Part shown: positions 34,391 to 47,316 of the stretch, in pieces | Position numbering within the stretch: position 1 is the first letter of the stretch | Layout: every line of letters begins with the position of its first letter | NCBI GenBank assembly: GCA_003971905.1 | Contig: RSEE01000150.1 | Coordinates: 52,860-116,859, forward strand | DNA length: 64,000 nt | Direction of reading: 5' to 3' | Source: Moniliella sp. 'wahieum' | Lineage: Eukaryota; Basidiomycota; Moniliellomycetes; Moniliellales; Moniliellaceae | Made by a program: the position numbers and the translations under genes | Notes under the pieces: model-generated | Seen by the model: only the letters and a program-made list of their open reading frames with translations | What the model was told of the DNA's origin: nothing | The model's database searches: none

Positions 34391-37195
34391 TTTTCGTGAT
34401 CCGCTGTATACTGCTATGGGTGTTGGCCAACGTATCTGGGCTCGGTCGGGCTGCACAAGGCTCATCGAGGCGTCCATGCTCTGCTGCTGCTCAGAATGTC
34501 TCGTGAGGGCACTACAGCGGGATTCGAGCTTAGTTAGATACAGTGTTCCCAAGCACAAGCTGATGGAGGGCTTGCTTGGATTCAATCCCACACTTTGGAC
34601 AGCATGCCATGGATTGCGTCCCGTTGTGCATAGTTATACTGCTGTTGTTGGCTGTGCTCCAATCTCAAACCCAATCCCTGCGCTATGGGAAAGAATTCCA
34701 TTGATTGTGTCCCCTCGTCGGACAATGCTGCTGTTGCTGGCTTAGAGAAGAGGGTGAAGCACGCCGCATATGGTACGAACGAGCTAGTGTGCACAGGAAG
34801 GAAATTGTTGGTAGCCCATGTAGGACGCGTTCACGGCTGTTGGAAGAGATGGCACTGATGTTGCTCATGCAGGAAGGCGTTAGGAGCGCTTAGGCTCCGC
34901 AGGGCCCGCTCGGCCATCTTTGCCCGCGACACGTTCGGGGACGAGTGCATCAATTTGTCCAACTCACGCATTCATCTCACCCGGTCGGATTTGATTGTGG
35001 CGGGTAACTATCCGGGTCTCTTGATCAACGACACCACGATGGAGAAAAAGCATGAAGTTTGCTATGCACCGCCGATCGGCGCTGACAACGGAAAATATAT
35101 TTCGCCGTTGACGAGATAAAACGAAGAACGAGGCCGGAGAGAATCACACAGAACAGCCGCCAACGCACAGACACTTACAAAGCCTTGGGTTCACTTGGAG
35201 TCAAGTACGGATGGCGCCTTCGATGCTCATATGACGTGTCGAAAACACATACAGCGCCCGAAGATTCTACTAACAATACTTCTGGTCATTAACCCTGTGC
35301 TGCCTTGACATAAATTCTCAGAATTTCACGGCGCTAGCCTCGATCTGTATTCATGGGATTGATTACCGCGGTTGCATGGTGATCGGGGGGAACTGCGTTC
35401 AAAAGCAAAAGGCGACCTCAGCGTAGGAAAGTGGACATGTCTTAACGTCTGTGTCCAACTGCCGTCAATAGGAATTTGTTTAATTCACGGGCACCAAGTT
35501 ATGCGAGTCAGCGTCATCTCCTCTCGAGGCGCTCGCAGATTGATCAGTGACTATATGGAATCTTATAGTCGTCTAGGCTCAGAGAATAACGAATGTACCC
35601 TCAAGACCAAATTCTGTTCACCCGGAGTCCTTACCCCCATGTCCATTAGCACACTGATATCGCTCGTGCCTGGGCACATTTGTATACTTGATAGTGTTTC
35701 GACATGCGCTTAAACCCAAGTAACGACACGAAAGAGCAAAAACAGGCATTAAATGTGCAGCTTACGGAAAGTCACAATCATGATGTGAACTCAATTACCG
35801 TTTCGGAAACGTACAACCTCGCGCGCCAAAGCAAAGTGTAGAATATACATGCCCTTTACAAGCATGACCTGATTTGTATAAACTATGAAAATGGTTGGTC
35901 CGCGGTAACACGGTTTTTGCCTACGAACTGGAATAAATTACGCCATGATACAAGAGCATGCATGCAATATCGTTGGGGTAATATTTTGGCCGCCAGATGA
36001 ACCATTGCGACCGGCTCATATTTGGGAAATTCAGAGTGCATTAGGCCTCCTCAGATATCAAAAAACCAAACGAACTCATGTATAAAAAAACAACTCATAC
36101 CAAGATAATGGTTCACAAGAGTTGGATACAGTGCATGCCATTGAAGAAGAGAGCGACCCTAAATTGAATGCTTCCGTGAACTGGCTGTGATTGGGCCGAC
36201 CGATCCACCACCATTATCAAAAAAGATTTGGGAGTACACCCCGTATGGTGTCAAACCAGCATAGGGGACTATTCCGCAAATGAGTTCGATCCGCACATTG
36301 CCCAATTAGTCGATCGGATATGGCCTGCCGCATAAAGAGTTGGAGATCTTTCTGCATACCCCGCCTGTGCTGTGCATTACACACGCTCATCATTACCCTC
36401 ACTTAACCGATAGTACATTATTTGGAGCAGAAGTTCAGCTCACAGACTGCCCACTGCCCGCTCGCTCCTTCTAACACCTCGTCTCACCTGTCCACTTTGT
36501 GTCAGGTGTTCCTTGAAGACTTTTTGCTCACTTCTTTACCCTCACGCCTCGTTTGAAGGCAACGGTGTACCGATTACCCCTCAGTTCTCACGAGTCACAC
36601 TCTTGCATGGTCAGCTGGTTACCCTAGCGTCCTTTTGTTCACCTTCCATGTATGTGGTGAGTTAACTTCGTCTTTCTATGGACAATCTGTTGCTGGGAAT
36701 GCATTCTCGGGGTTCCGTGGCATTTTGATGCTGTCCATAAAAATGGTCTGTGGCTTCTAAGATTCAAAACACAATTCATTTATTCATGTGAAAGACGGGG
36801 AGACGTGATCCAACCTCCATTTTCAATTATATAAGCTCTTAATGGCAGTACTTCCTTATTTAGTGTAATGTATTAAAGAAAAATCGGTACCGGATCTGTT
36901 AATTTGGAGGCAGAATGTAGGGATAGCCTTCAAGCCCGTAACCTTCTTTTATTCCTGGTATAACTGCGTACCCCTTGTTCGCGTGCAGAAATACAAAGAA
37001 AAGCTAATGGGAATTTTGTTGCCTAGCTTCGTGATGTGGAATAAAAATGGAAATGTTGCCTAATGGAAACTCGAATGGCAAAAGGAGCGAGAGGCGAATC
37101 CAAACCATTATTGAGTCGGAAATATCAGTCCCGAGAAAAAGACATACGTGCCACCCGCATTAGAAAAGATGCTAATTCGACCTTGATCGGCGGCG

Positions 37196-37501
37196 ATGGA
37201 AAGCTCACAATGGCCAACACATGATATCAGATTCTATCTCTCATTTGACCTGGAGTCCGGGTGGTGTTCCAGAGAGATATCAACTCGTACTGAAGGTGGT
37301 GGCGATCTAAGCCACCTACCAACATCTACAGAGGAAGATCATGTAGCTAGCAGCCGCCAGCAGAGACTACGCGGAAAAATCAGTTTCAGGGAGACAGAAA
37401 ACACTGAACTCCTAGGCCTCATAGAGGGACTGAAGGGACAGTCACCCAACCAGGCAAGCGCCCCCCCAAGACTGAACCTCTCACCCACACCAAAGGAATA
37501 A
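37196..37501 (+). CDS. Uncharacterised ORF in AT-richer island
   Basis: A 101-residue frame with an ATG start. It is hydrophilic and low in Cys, with acidic Ser/Thr-rich middle (THL-like LSHLPTSTEEDHVASS) and a Pro/Asn-rich end (QASAPPRLNLSPTPKE). Upstream in another frame lies a basic coding-like stretch (ESKPLLSRKYQSREKDIRAT). No domain is recognised. It may be an exon or a relic of a mobile-element gene rather than a gene on its own. Confidence 0.2.
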   Translation: MESSQWPTHDIRFYLSFDLESGWCSREISTRTEGGGDLSHLPTSTEEDHVASSRQQRLRGKISFRETENTELLGLIEGLKGQSPNQASAPPRLNLSPTPKE

Positions 37502-37777
37502 AACAATTGTTTTGCCAGAGACGGTTTAAGAAGCACTGAGAAACCGGGAAGAAAGGGGAGCCAAATCAGACCAACTGGGTTGGTGAAGTATTAAGAGAGA
37601 TGATCCACGCTCGGGGACGTGATGAACGGCAAGTTCACCGGGATGGGTGCGTTCTCGCACCTGGTGGTCCCACCCACACATCAATCGGGCAGATTTTACC
37701 CAATCAGACTGGGCTTTTCAGCAACAGTCATGGTTACAGTGTTGTTCACTTAGAGCTCGGGGTGGTGTGGGCAGAAT

Positions 37778-38230
37778 ATGTGCAGTTCAAAACAAATGGT
37801 GCGAACAAACGTGCATTGCGCAGGCCATATACCCACGGCCATAAGTATTCAGAAATCGGTGTATTGCTCACTTTTTGTTGACCAATGGCCATTCGTGGCG
37901 AAGGTCACTTCGCTCACTGCTGACGAGGTTGAGCCCATCACATCGCCCATACTGGCATCCGAGGTGGAACCGAAGGAAGCCATTGGATTTCATCTCGAGA
38001 GGTCTATGCCGGCCAAGCTTGACAAGGACCGAATGGTAGATATCCTGCGAACGGCAAGCAACAAGAAAATCCGAGACGGCCTGAGGGCGGGAGCTGTTGG
38101 CAGCAACAGTGAGGAACGGCATCGCCTTTTCCATATCGGCTCGCGGAACAGAGCGTCAACAACAATTGAATATCGAAGCTTTTCTCTCCTTCTCCAACAG
38201 GATCAAACAGGTACGCCGGAAGACATCTAG
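37778..38230 (+). CDS. Uncharacterised 150-codon ORF in AT-richer island
   Basis: ATG-started frame with a coding-like middle: LTADEVEPITSPILASEVEP, KLDKDRMVDILRTASNKKIR and SNSEERHRLFHIGSRNRAS. There is a short EVEP repeat. No signal peptide or membrane segment is visible. It overlaps the end of another open frame (37600-37881). I do not recognise it; it may be part of a degraded larger gene. Confidence 0.2.
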   Translation: MCSSKQMVRTNVHCAGHIPTAISIQKSVYCSLFVDQWPFVAKVTSLTADEVEPITSPILASEVEPKEAIGFHLERSMPAKLDKDRMVDILRTASNKKIRDGLRAGAVGSNSEERHRLFHIGSRNRASTTIEYRSFSLLLQQDQTGTPEDI

Positions 38231-39094
38231 TACCCGGGCTCACCTTGTATGCGTGCGTGAAATACGCCTGTGGTGCGCTCTAGATTTTCGACAAGCCACA
38301 CTGTTCACTAGGATCTTGTGCGTATGACCGGCAGGCACTCAGAGGATGGTAAGGAAGTATAGTACTAGGTCAAGTATAAAGGACAAACGATGACGGTCGC
38401 TATTGAGGCTGGAGAGAGAGACATCAGAAGATGAGAGAAGTTCATTCGCGCGTCGGGGCTGCCGGCCGTGCCGCGAGGAGCACCGTGGATGCAGTAAGAG
38501 GGTTTTGTATTTCAATGGTTTGCCACAACATCTCATTTCACAAAAGTCCTATTGATTCTCGAGGGATAAGGTTTCGCTATGGTCACTGATGACAATTTTC
38601 CACTTCCCCTATTGGGTCCACAAAGGATAGAGGGCATGGAAACAACCGAACGTACGACGCCCGCAGCGTGTGCAACCATACGGTGTGATGGTTGCTGCGA
38701 AATGGCGATCCGCCTAGGTTTCTCTTCATAGGTTCTGGCCAGAAAAGGGGGATCGAAAAGGGCAGAGCATCAGGGTGGCTGTGCCACGTTTAATGGGAGG
38801 TGAAAGAGACCCCTCCTGCCAACCCGTCCGTCGTTCTTTGAGCCCATGACTTGTAGTACATGTGATCCTGTCCAACCTGCCCACCGGCCGCATTGGTGTT
38901 CTACCAGTAGGATGGTCCATGACCTATAGCACAAGTTAGGAGGGCAAACAATCAGGCGAGAGGAAGCTTCATTCAGACTCAGCGCGTTCCCCGATACAAG
39001 CAAGTTCCTAGTTCCTAGGTCCTGGCTCAACGTTGTGGGTTGCCAGCTTCCAGTCTGCTCGTTGCTGTGGGTTGGAGTGCAGTGCATTCTCATT

Positions 39095-41429
39095 CTATTG
39101 CACCTTGGGGAGAGAGGATGTAGGGTACCTTACTCTACACTTGCCTCGTCCGTGTCGCGCGGGGCGAGACGAGCTGTATTTCCCTCGGGCAGGCGGCGGT
39201 CCAGGCTGGGGCGGAGCGAGCGAGGTGGGTGAGGTGGGCGAGGACATCAGGGTGAGTGGGGGGTTGCGGGGAAGGCGCCAGCGCGTTGGCAGCGACCAAG
39301 GTGCTGCTGCTGCTGGTGGCGGTGGTGCTGGTGGTGGTGTGTTGGTGTTGGTGGTGGTGGTGTTGGTGGTGTTGGTGGTGTTGGTGGTGGTAGATGGTGC
39401 CCCCCCCTCTGGATGGCCAGTAGATGTGCGTGTTTGGTAGACAAAGGGGGTTGCCGTTTTGGCGCGTCCGACCAGGGCCCAGTTCTTGGTGGACGGAATC
39501 CGCAGCGGTTCCTTTTCCACCCACCAGCCCGCTTGGAGTTGGAGCCAGGCGACGTACGCGAGGTAAGCCGCGTTGCGCGTGCGCGCGCGAGCGGGCGCAC
39601 GTACGTCCCCAACCCCATTCCCATTGCCACCTCCATTCCCATTCTCATTGCCATTCGCATTCGGGTGCGAGTGTGTTGTTTGCTCGCCCGCTGGCGGCGG
39701 CCTTGGTGGGCTTGTGCGCGTCGCCGGTTCTTCGCTCGGGGGACCGAGCAGGACGGCGGCGCGTGTGGCGTCGACGTGAGCTTGGTCCGGGGCAGCGCCT
39801 GCACGGACAAGAGCCTGACGCACCTGGTCCAAGGATACGTCGAATGTGTGCTGCGGGCAAACGGGTTCCGTCCAGGTCCCAGGGGCAGCAGGGGATTTGA
39901 GGAATCCCACGTGGGATCCTGGTGCTGCAGCGGCCAAGAGCGGCACCCAGGGTGTGAGTTCGTCAGCATGGTTGCCGATGAGGAAGCAGTCGGGGTTAAG
40001 CCAGTGCGCCAAGGCGGTTGGGTCGGCGACGAGGGCAGGAGGGTCGAGGGGAAGTACACGTAAGTCCCTTTGGTTGGGAGGGAGGGAGGAACGGGTTTCG
40101 TACTGTGCCCAGGAGTGGCGAGCACGTACGTCGATGCCGAATCCTTCAAAGCCTTCCGAGCGGAGGAGATGGACCAAGAGACCGTTGCCACAGCCTAGAT
40201 CGACAAACCCACCGCGCGGTCGGCCGTGCTGGTCCGGGTAAGTGCGAGCCCACAGCTCGAGGAGGTACGCGGCAATGGCCAAGTCTTCGTACACGTGTTT
40301 TTCGGGTCGGTCACCTCTTTCCACGAGGCGAGCAAGCGGGGCGCATGGGCCTGCTTGAGCGCCACGTAGCGGTCTTGGAACGCGGCTTGAGGCACGAGCA
40401 CATCATGGTGAACGCGTTTGACGTACGCGCGCGCAATGCCCAGGGTGTGTTTGTGCTGCAAGTCGAGCAGCGCCTTGGCGGTGCGCATCAAGCGAGAGGA
40501 AGGCTCGGCGGCCAGCCGCACCCACGGACCTCGTCCTGTGTCCGGGGCGAGGCGCGCGAGGCGGAAGGGGGGAAGAGGAGCGCGTCGAGTCGGAGCGTGC
40601 CGGTCGACAGTGTTCCATCTGCCAATGCGGTGCCTGTGCCCGGTGGGTGCGGGAGGAAGCGGAAAGCGAGTGCGCGTACTTTGGGGTGGTACCATGGCAC
40701 CTCTTCTTCCCTCGGCGAGGGCGACAAGAGCGGGAGGTAGACCACCAGACCTTCTTGCCCTGCGGGCGTGGAGCGGTGGTAAAAGGAGCAGAGCTGGTCC
40801 ATCGGCCGGTCCAACGCTGGGTTGCGCGGCAGCAGCCGCCGGTACACCGTCTCGCGCAACGTGTATTCTTCCAGCATGGGCGGCCCCGAGGGGGGATCGA
40901 CGTCCTCGTGCTCCTGTGCGGCCGAATGCGAGTCGGAGTGCGAATCGGAGGCGAGTCCGAGTCCGAGTCCGAGTCGGAATGGGAGGAGACGGAGGTCGTG
41001 GGCGGTGAGGACATGGGCCAGGCGGGGGCGGAAGGGCGCGGGCGGGTGTGGCGAGCGAGGATGTCGGCGCGGAGGATGTAGTAGGAGTTGCGTTCGGGGT
41101 GGTGACTAGCGTGTGATCAGCGTCGTCCGCGTCGAGGGGGAAGTGAGCGTCGCACTGGGCGAGGGCAGACCAAGTGGACCAAGTGGAAGGTGGAGGCGGT
41201 GGGGTTGTCGCCATGGGTGGGGCTTGGGCGTGGTGGGGCGTGTGGAAGCGCATGGCGGGCAGGCGGGCCATCTGGTGGGGCGGAGCGGCGGGGTGGCGAG
41301 GTGGGGCCAGGCGCCGCGCGCGATGAGGATGGGTTCGGTGGCGGCGGGGAGAAAGTGGACGTGGGCGCCGACTTCGGCCTTGGCTTTGCGGCTGGAGCGC
41401 ACATCCTTCCTCCCGGGCGGCGCAGCCAT
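39095..41429 (-). CDS. TRM44: tRNA(Ser) uridine-44 2'-O-methyltransferase Trm44
   Basis: SAM-dependent enzyme that makes 2'-O-methyl-U44 in serine tRNAs, cytoplasmic. ATG 41429 opens MAAPPGRKDVRSSRKAKAE. Family landmarks in order are KRVHHDVLVPQ (about 40410), WKEVTDPKK-HVYEDLAIAA (about 40310, split by one lost A in a run), the SAM-binding loop FVDLGCGNGLLVHLL (about 40190), GNHADELTPWVPLL (about 39970), IPCCPWDLDGTR (about 39900, in a shifted frame), and the C-terminal LRIPSTKNWALVGRAK (about 39500). Two low-complexity segments interrupt it: an NGNENGNGGGNGNG linker (about 39620-39660) and an Asn/Thr run near 39340-39400. The end beyond 39,450 is uncertain because the frame there may be wrong. 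Further frame switches lie near 41280, 41120 and 40500. No intron is evident. A third of the length is GC-rich insert compared with yeast Trm44. Confidence 0.85.
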
Positions 41430-44400
41430 GCTGGTGACGTCCGTCGACTTGGCCTCCTCGCTCGCCGGCGCAACCAAGATGGACGCCCAGACGCAAGACG
41501 GCGAAAAAAAAATCAAAAAATGCGACCCAGTAATTAATTGCATTTCCCCACCAGACCTTCACTAGTAGGAGTAATCGCTGGTAAATATGTAGCGAGCCGG
41601 CGCCTCGTTTTTGGCGTCGCACACACGCGTTGATCAGGCTATTTCACCCCTACGAACGACACGACGTCGGCCACGTGCAACGTCACGTCCACCACGAGTT
41701 GGAGCGCACACCACACATGGGTTTTTTGGCAACAGGGTGGGGGCTCTTGCTTGGAAAACCCAGTCGACCGCAGCCGTGCAGGCAGGCGTGCTGAATTTGT
41801 AGTAATCGTTGAGGTCGGTATTACGCCTTGAGACAAAATCAGCTCCTGACAACTACTAAGCGGAATGCCATGACGGCGCTGGAGCACTGAAGAAGGGCGA
41901 AGTAATATAGCACCTTGGCGAGCACATCTGTCACGCCTGACTGTGAGTGGCACAGAGAGTCATACTCTGTTGCGCCGGTGGAGGAAGTGATGCGGGTCTG
42001 ACGATGGCTGTCCCGCAGGACTGGTAACCAGTAACACCCGCAGAGGAGCACCGATGCCGCCGACTACAAGTCAGGTTGCGACCGTCGCGGGCGCCTAAGT
42101 TGCTTCGAATCGACGTTCACGACGAGTGTGTGGGTCCCACATCGTGTCGGGAGCCAAGCATCAGCGTCAAGTTCATCTTCACTGACGTTGAGCATGTTGG
42201 CCGGAAGGTTGAACGTTGAACGTTGAGAACGTAAACAGCAGTTCATCTCGCGATCTTCACAAGTTGCAATAAGCGCAATTAGCACCAATGTCAGGTGTCC
42301 CCCTGCGTGCAGGTCCAACCTGGGCACACAACAGGTAACAACAGTGTTGATTGGGTGACCCACCTTCCAGCCGGCACTCCGAAAGGGGCGGAACCCCACC
42401 ACCACCCCCATCATATGGTGTGGACCTGTTGGGCCGAGAGAAAGAGGAGGGAGGGGGACAGAAGCATGCCCGGGGCGTGCTTGCTGACGACCTGTGATGG
42501 TGGTGTGGCAGGAGTGGGAGCCAACGCACAACGCTTGTTTGTTGTTCGGATAAGGTCGACTGCGCGACGGCTCGATGAATGGCACGTCGAGAGAGATAGA
42601 GGAACATACTGCCACACGCCTCCCTTCCCCCCCCCCGCCCCCTCACTAGTACACACCGTCGAGTCGCAGTCAACGTGAGGATGGATATCTCCTCCCTTGC
42701 TTTTTTATGCGAGAGTCGCGGGTGTGCTCGGACCAAGGCACTGGGCAGCGTCGCTTTTGGGCCGTACCCGTACACGTGTGGAAGGGTAGGGTACCGTTTT
42801 GTCCCTTCTCGGTACGAGACGAGGAGAGGCCTGCGAAACCAGCTGGCTCCACAACTAGGACCAATGGTGGGCAACAGCTGACCAGTGGGGGACTACTATT
42901 CTGTACTTTTTAACCCTCAAGACACAGAACTGAACCTTGAAGAGACACTGTACAACTGTCGGAAATGCTGATCGCAAAGCCAACGCCACTCGAACGCACG
43001 TCCAGCCTGGTTGTCCACGGTCCTTTTTCGCGCTGCATCGTCGCCTCGGACTTGAAGTGTAGAAAACGAACGGTGAGAGGGATGGATTTGCCGCGACAGT
43101 TGGTGTCACGAGGAGGGAGGCAAAGACGGATCTCGAGGTGAGGGACGACAGTTGGGATACTGACAAGATATTGTCTTTGTGAGACGAGCACGCATAGAGT
43201 TGGAGGCCAAGCGAGCGCAACAGTAACTGTGGGCAATGGGTGTGCAGGCACCAATGTCGGCGGTGCGTTTGGCCCTGCTGTGTTGGCTTTTGCATATAAT
43301 AGCGACAATATAAGTTCAAAAGTAGTGATGCAGTGCGACAGGTGCCGGATGAACGATGAACAGCGAGGGCTGTTCTTCGCCCTCCTCGTTCCGATCGCTC
43401 CCTAACCCATTCCTTTCCCGCTCCCGGAGAGAGCAAGGCAAGCGCGCGACTGCGCCGCACGGATGAACAGATAGAACGGATAGGACCGATAAAAAAGAGG
43501 GGCCCAAAGTGCTCGTTGGACACTCTATCGCAGCTTACTTTTCCTCTTGCCCGTTGGCAATGACATTGGCATTGGCATTGGCATTGGCATTGTCATTCAC
43601 ATTCGCATCGCGATCGGGACTGGACGGCTGGCCTTACCCCTGGGCATAGGGAGTCGGAGCATGCGCATGGTCTGACGCCGATCGTGCTGGTGGAGACAAA
43701 CAACTGAACCAGAAGGTGGTGATTTGGGCACCGGACCGGGTGGGGAGGGACATCCACCGCCTACCCTCTGGACCTATACCTGCCTACCACTACTGCTATC
43801 CTGCGCGGTGACCTACGCGTATCCTACACCTCTCCGAACCTCTACAGACGGACACGTGGGACCAATCGCGCACAACGTTGGCACTCACTCAAGGTGCTTG
43901 CTTCCCCCATACCCTCTGGGTCTGAACTGGATCAGGACAAGAAACCTGGACCTGGACCTGGACCTGGAGTTGGTGGGGAACACTTACCACCTTCCGTGCC
44001 TCCCCTCGCCCACCACATCCCCACCCCATCCCCATCCCCACCCCCATCCCCATCCCCATCCATCCCATCCCCATCCACATCAGTGACAAAGGGGTAAGCG
44101 GGGGTGTACATCGCTCCATGTACGTTGGCACCACACTCGTGTCGCAAGTCCATCCCATCCCATCCCAGCCTGATCTGATCCGATCGCCAAGTACGCTTGT
44201 CGTTCCCGGTGGCGTGGGCACAAGGTGCGTGCGAGACGAGCACGCGGTACGTTTGGATCGAGGGTGAGGCGTGGGAGCGACCATCCAGCGGGCAGAGAGA
44301 CGCAGCAAGGCGGAGTGGGTGCGGAGGACGAGGTGGATGAGGTGGGTAACGTGGACGAGGTGATGGATGAGGTGAAGCAAACCCGGCTGCTTTGGCTTGG

Positions 44401-44850
44401 TCCTCGACGGGGGTGGATTGGAGGTGGGGGGGGGCGGAAGGTATTCCGGCAGAGTACGCAGTCGCGGGTGACAGACAGGACGCAGTGGTCGGGGCACGTG
44501 ACGTGCGGAATCCCCGCGTCCCGCTTCGCGTACCGAGTGGCAGCTCTGACTTCTGACTTCTGACTGACCAACTGATGCTTTTAACCTGATCCTATTAGCT
44601 TAATGCTGACGCTTGATTGGCGGTCGCCACGAGGTCGGCGAGCATGACAGCGACGGGCTTCGCAACGCGCCACGCATCCCCCCCGTTGTTCGCTCTGTTG
44701 GTGCCAGGCGTGCGCGTGGGCATGCGGTGGGAATGGATAGGGCGCCCCACTGAGGTGGCGAGCACGCGCGCACAGCAGCATCCAGCCCAAGGGACGAGGA
44801 CGAGCGAGCGCACACGCCGGTTGCCCTGCACGAACAGGGTCATGGTGGTG
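41430..44850. other. Intergenic, no recognised gene
   Basis: Head region of TRM44 then gene-poor sequence. AACGTT+G repeats lie at 42208-42226. A minus-strand frame at 43308-42910 (TVALAWPPTLCVLVSQRQYL...) has no ATG and no family. An ATTGGC hexamer array lies at 43560-43600, an ACCTGG hexamer array near 43943-43973, and a CCCATC/CCCACC tract at 44020-44080. A TCTGACT heptamer array (three copies) lies at 44545-44566. Confidence 0.5.
44545..44566. repeat. Heptamer micro-array, unit TCTGACT
   Basis: Three perfect 7-bp units, then a truncated fourth (GACC). This unit is not palindromic. Confidence 0.8.
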
Positions 44851-45301
44851 GCCTGCCGCAAACTGACCCCAACGGTGGTCGCCACAGCTGCCTCGGTGCC
44901 CGAGTGGGGGGGGTGCAAACCAGCCCCAACCCGGCCCAAACCAGTCCCCAAACCCAAGTGGACTATTACGCAGACTTGCAACGCTTTAGGCACGTTGCGC
45001 AGCAAGGCCACCCTCCTCTGTCACGTGTCCCACTTACGACCCACGCGGCCAAGCGCAAGTCCGAGCGGCGCGTAGGACCGCAGCTGGACTACCTCCCCGT
45101 GTGGCTGTGGCTGGTACCGCTACTCTACTGGTTTGTGCGAGTAAGGTCGTATTGGTTTGCTGGCTTTGGTCCCCGGCCGCGTGCAGCGCCCGACACGCGT
45201 CCTGCACGCCGAGGCGGTGGAAACGCCCCCCTCCCCCGTTGGAGTTCGATACTGAGCACGACAACTTGAACCCCAGTGGAGGAGGCGAAGAGGCCTGCTA
45301 G
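44851..45301 (+). CDS. Uncharacterised putative single-pass membrane protein
   Basis: One frame encodes QVDYYADLQRFRHVAQQG, a basic stretch KRKSERR, then a strongly hydrophobic segment LDYLPVWLWLVPLLYWFV followed by RVRSYWFAGFG. After a probable one-base frameshift near 45180-45240 it continues as LEFDTEHDNLNPSGGGEEAC and stops at 45301. The aromatic helix with flanking charges looks like a real membrane anchor. No in-frame ATG is evident, so an upstream exon or another frameshift is required. No family is recognised. Confidence 0.3.
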
Positions 45302-46001
45302 GGCGGGCCAGCCGGCGCTCTAGCCAGCTGAGTCGGGCTCGGCCGAACGAATGGGACCGAGAGTGGTGGAGAGGTGTGTCGAGGCAGCGGCCAGTGGCGC
45401 TGTTGCGTCTCTCGTCTCTCGTCTCTTGTATCTTGTCTCTCCAATCTCACACTCTCACCACCAAGTGCCTGCGTACTCTGTTGCTCACGCTGGGCGGTGC
45501 CCGCCTCTACGCACTAACCCCAGGACGCGGAGCGTGGGACGTGGACCCCTGAAGGGACCAGTGCCCCAGAACGAATGAATGGGCAGACGAGTCTGACGAG
45601 GTGGATAGTGGCGATGGTGGCGATGGTGGTTATGGTGGTGGTTATTTTGGTGGTGGAGGGCCGTGCGTGTTGATTCGGAACAAACACGTAGCAGGGTTCC
45701 GCGCCGCGTGGTGGGGGGACACTAGCGCTGTGCGGGCACATGCCAACGATGGTGGGACACTGCCTCTGTGCGGGCCGTGGACCACTGGCCTGTGCCGGCC
45801 CACTGCCCCCGTGCCCCAGGGCGCGTGGCTCGGTGGATGACATGTCACCGGTGGGAGTTGGGAGGACAACCAGCCACGGCCGGCGTCTTTTCAGCGGGCA
45901 GGTAGGTCGTAGTACCTCCTCCTCTTGCTCTTGCTCTTGCTCTTCCTCCTCCTCCTCCTCCTCTTCCTGCCCCCACCGGCACCCCCACCACCCCCACCAC
46001 C
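45302..46001. other. CDK1 upstream region and pyrimidine-rich leader
   Basis: A GTCTCTC heptamer array lies at 45407-45448. Purine-poor repeats (CTCTTG and CTC units) fill 45915-45965, and CCACCCC units run to the start codon. There is no ATG between 45915 and 46002, so the leader is free of upstream starts. The context ccaccATGG is a perfect Kozak match. The rest of the region shows only GC-rich frames without family resemblance. Confidence 0.55.
45407..45448. repeat. Heptamer micro-array, unit GTCTCTC
   Basis: Six 7-bp units in perfect register with one or two substitutions each (GTCTCTC twice, GTCTCTT, GTATCTT, GTCTCTC, CAATCTC). It is one of the longest arrays in the window. Confidence 0.85.

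Positions 46002-47316
<1,315 letters not shown>

Larger units (their letters stand above)
34391..39094. other. AT-richer island with degraded coding-like sequence
   Basis: From about 35,000 to 38,700 the base composition drops visibly (several 60-bp rows near 36,720-36,900 have only about 35% G+C by counting) against a GC-rich background. No gene is recognised. Coding-like fragments are a frame at 34890-35119 (RDTFGDECINLSNSRIHL ... NGKYISPLTR) and a frame from ATG 35704 that runs to 36108 broken only by TAG 35839, TGA 35998 and TAA 36106. Three ATG-started plus-strand frames lie at 37196-37501, 37600-37881 and 37778-38230. A TACTAAC element occurs at 35269. This could be an old transposon or a foreign insertion. 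Confidence 0.45.

Noticed and set aside
39033..41565. Several plus-strand frames opposite TRM44, including Gly/Val runs
   Set aside because: They are shadows of Trm44 in GC-rich sequence; the minus strand carries the conserved motifs.
42855..43523. 222-codon minus-strand frame as a gene
   Set aside because: No ATG-supported start in the better-looking frame, no domain, and low-complexity surroundings.
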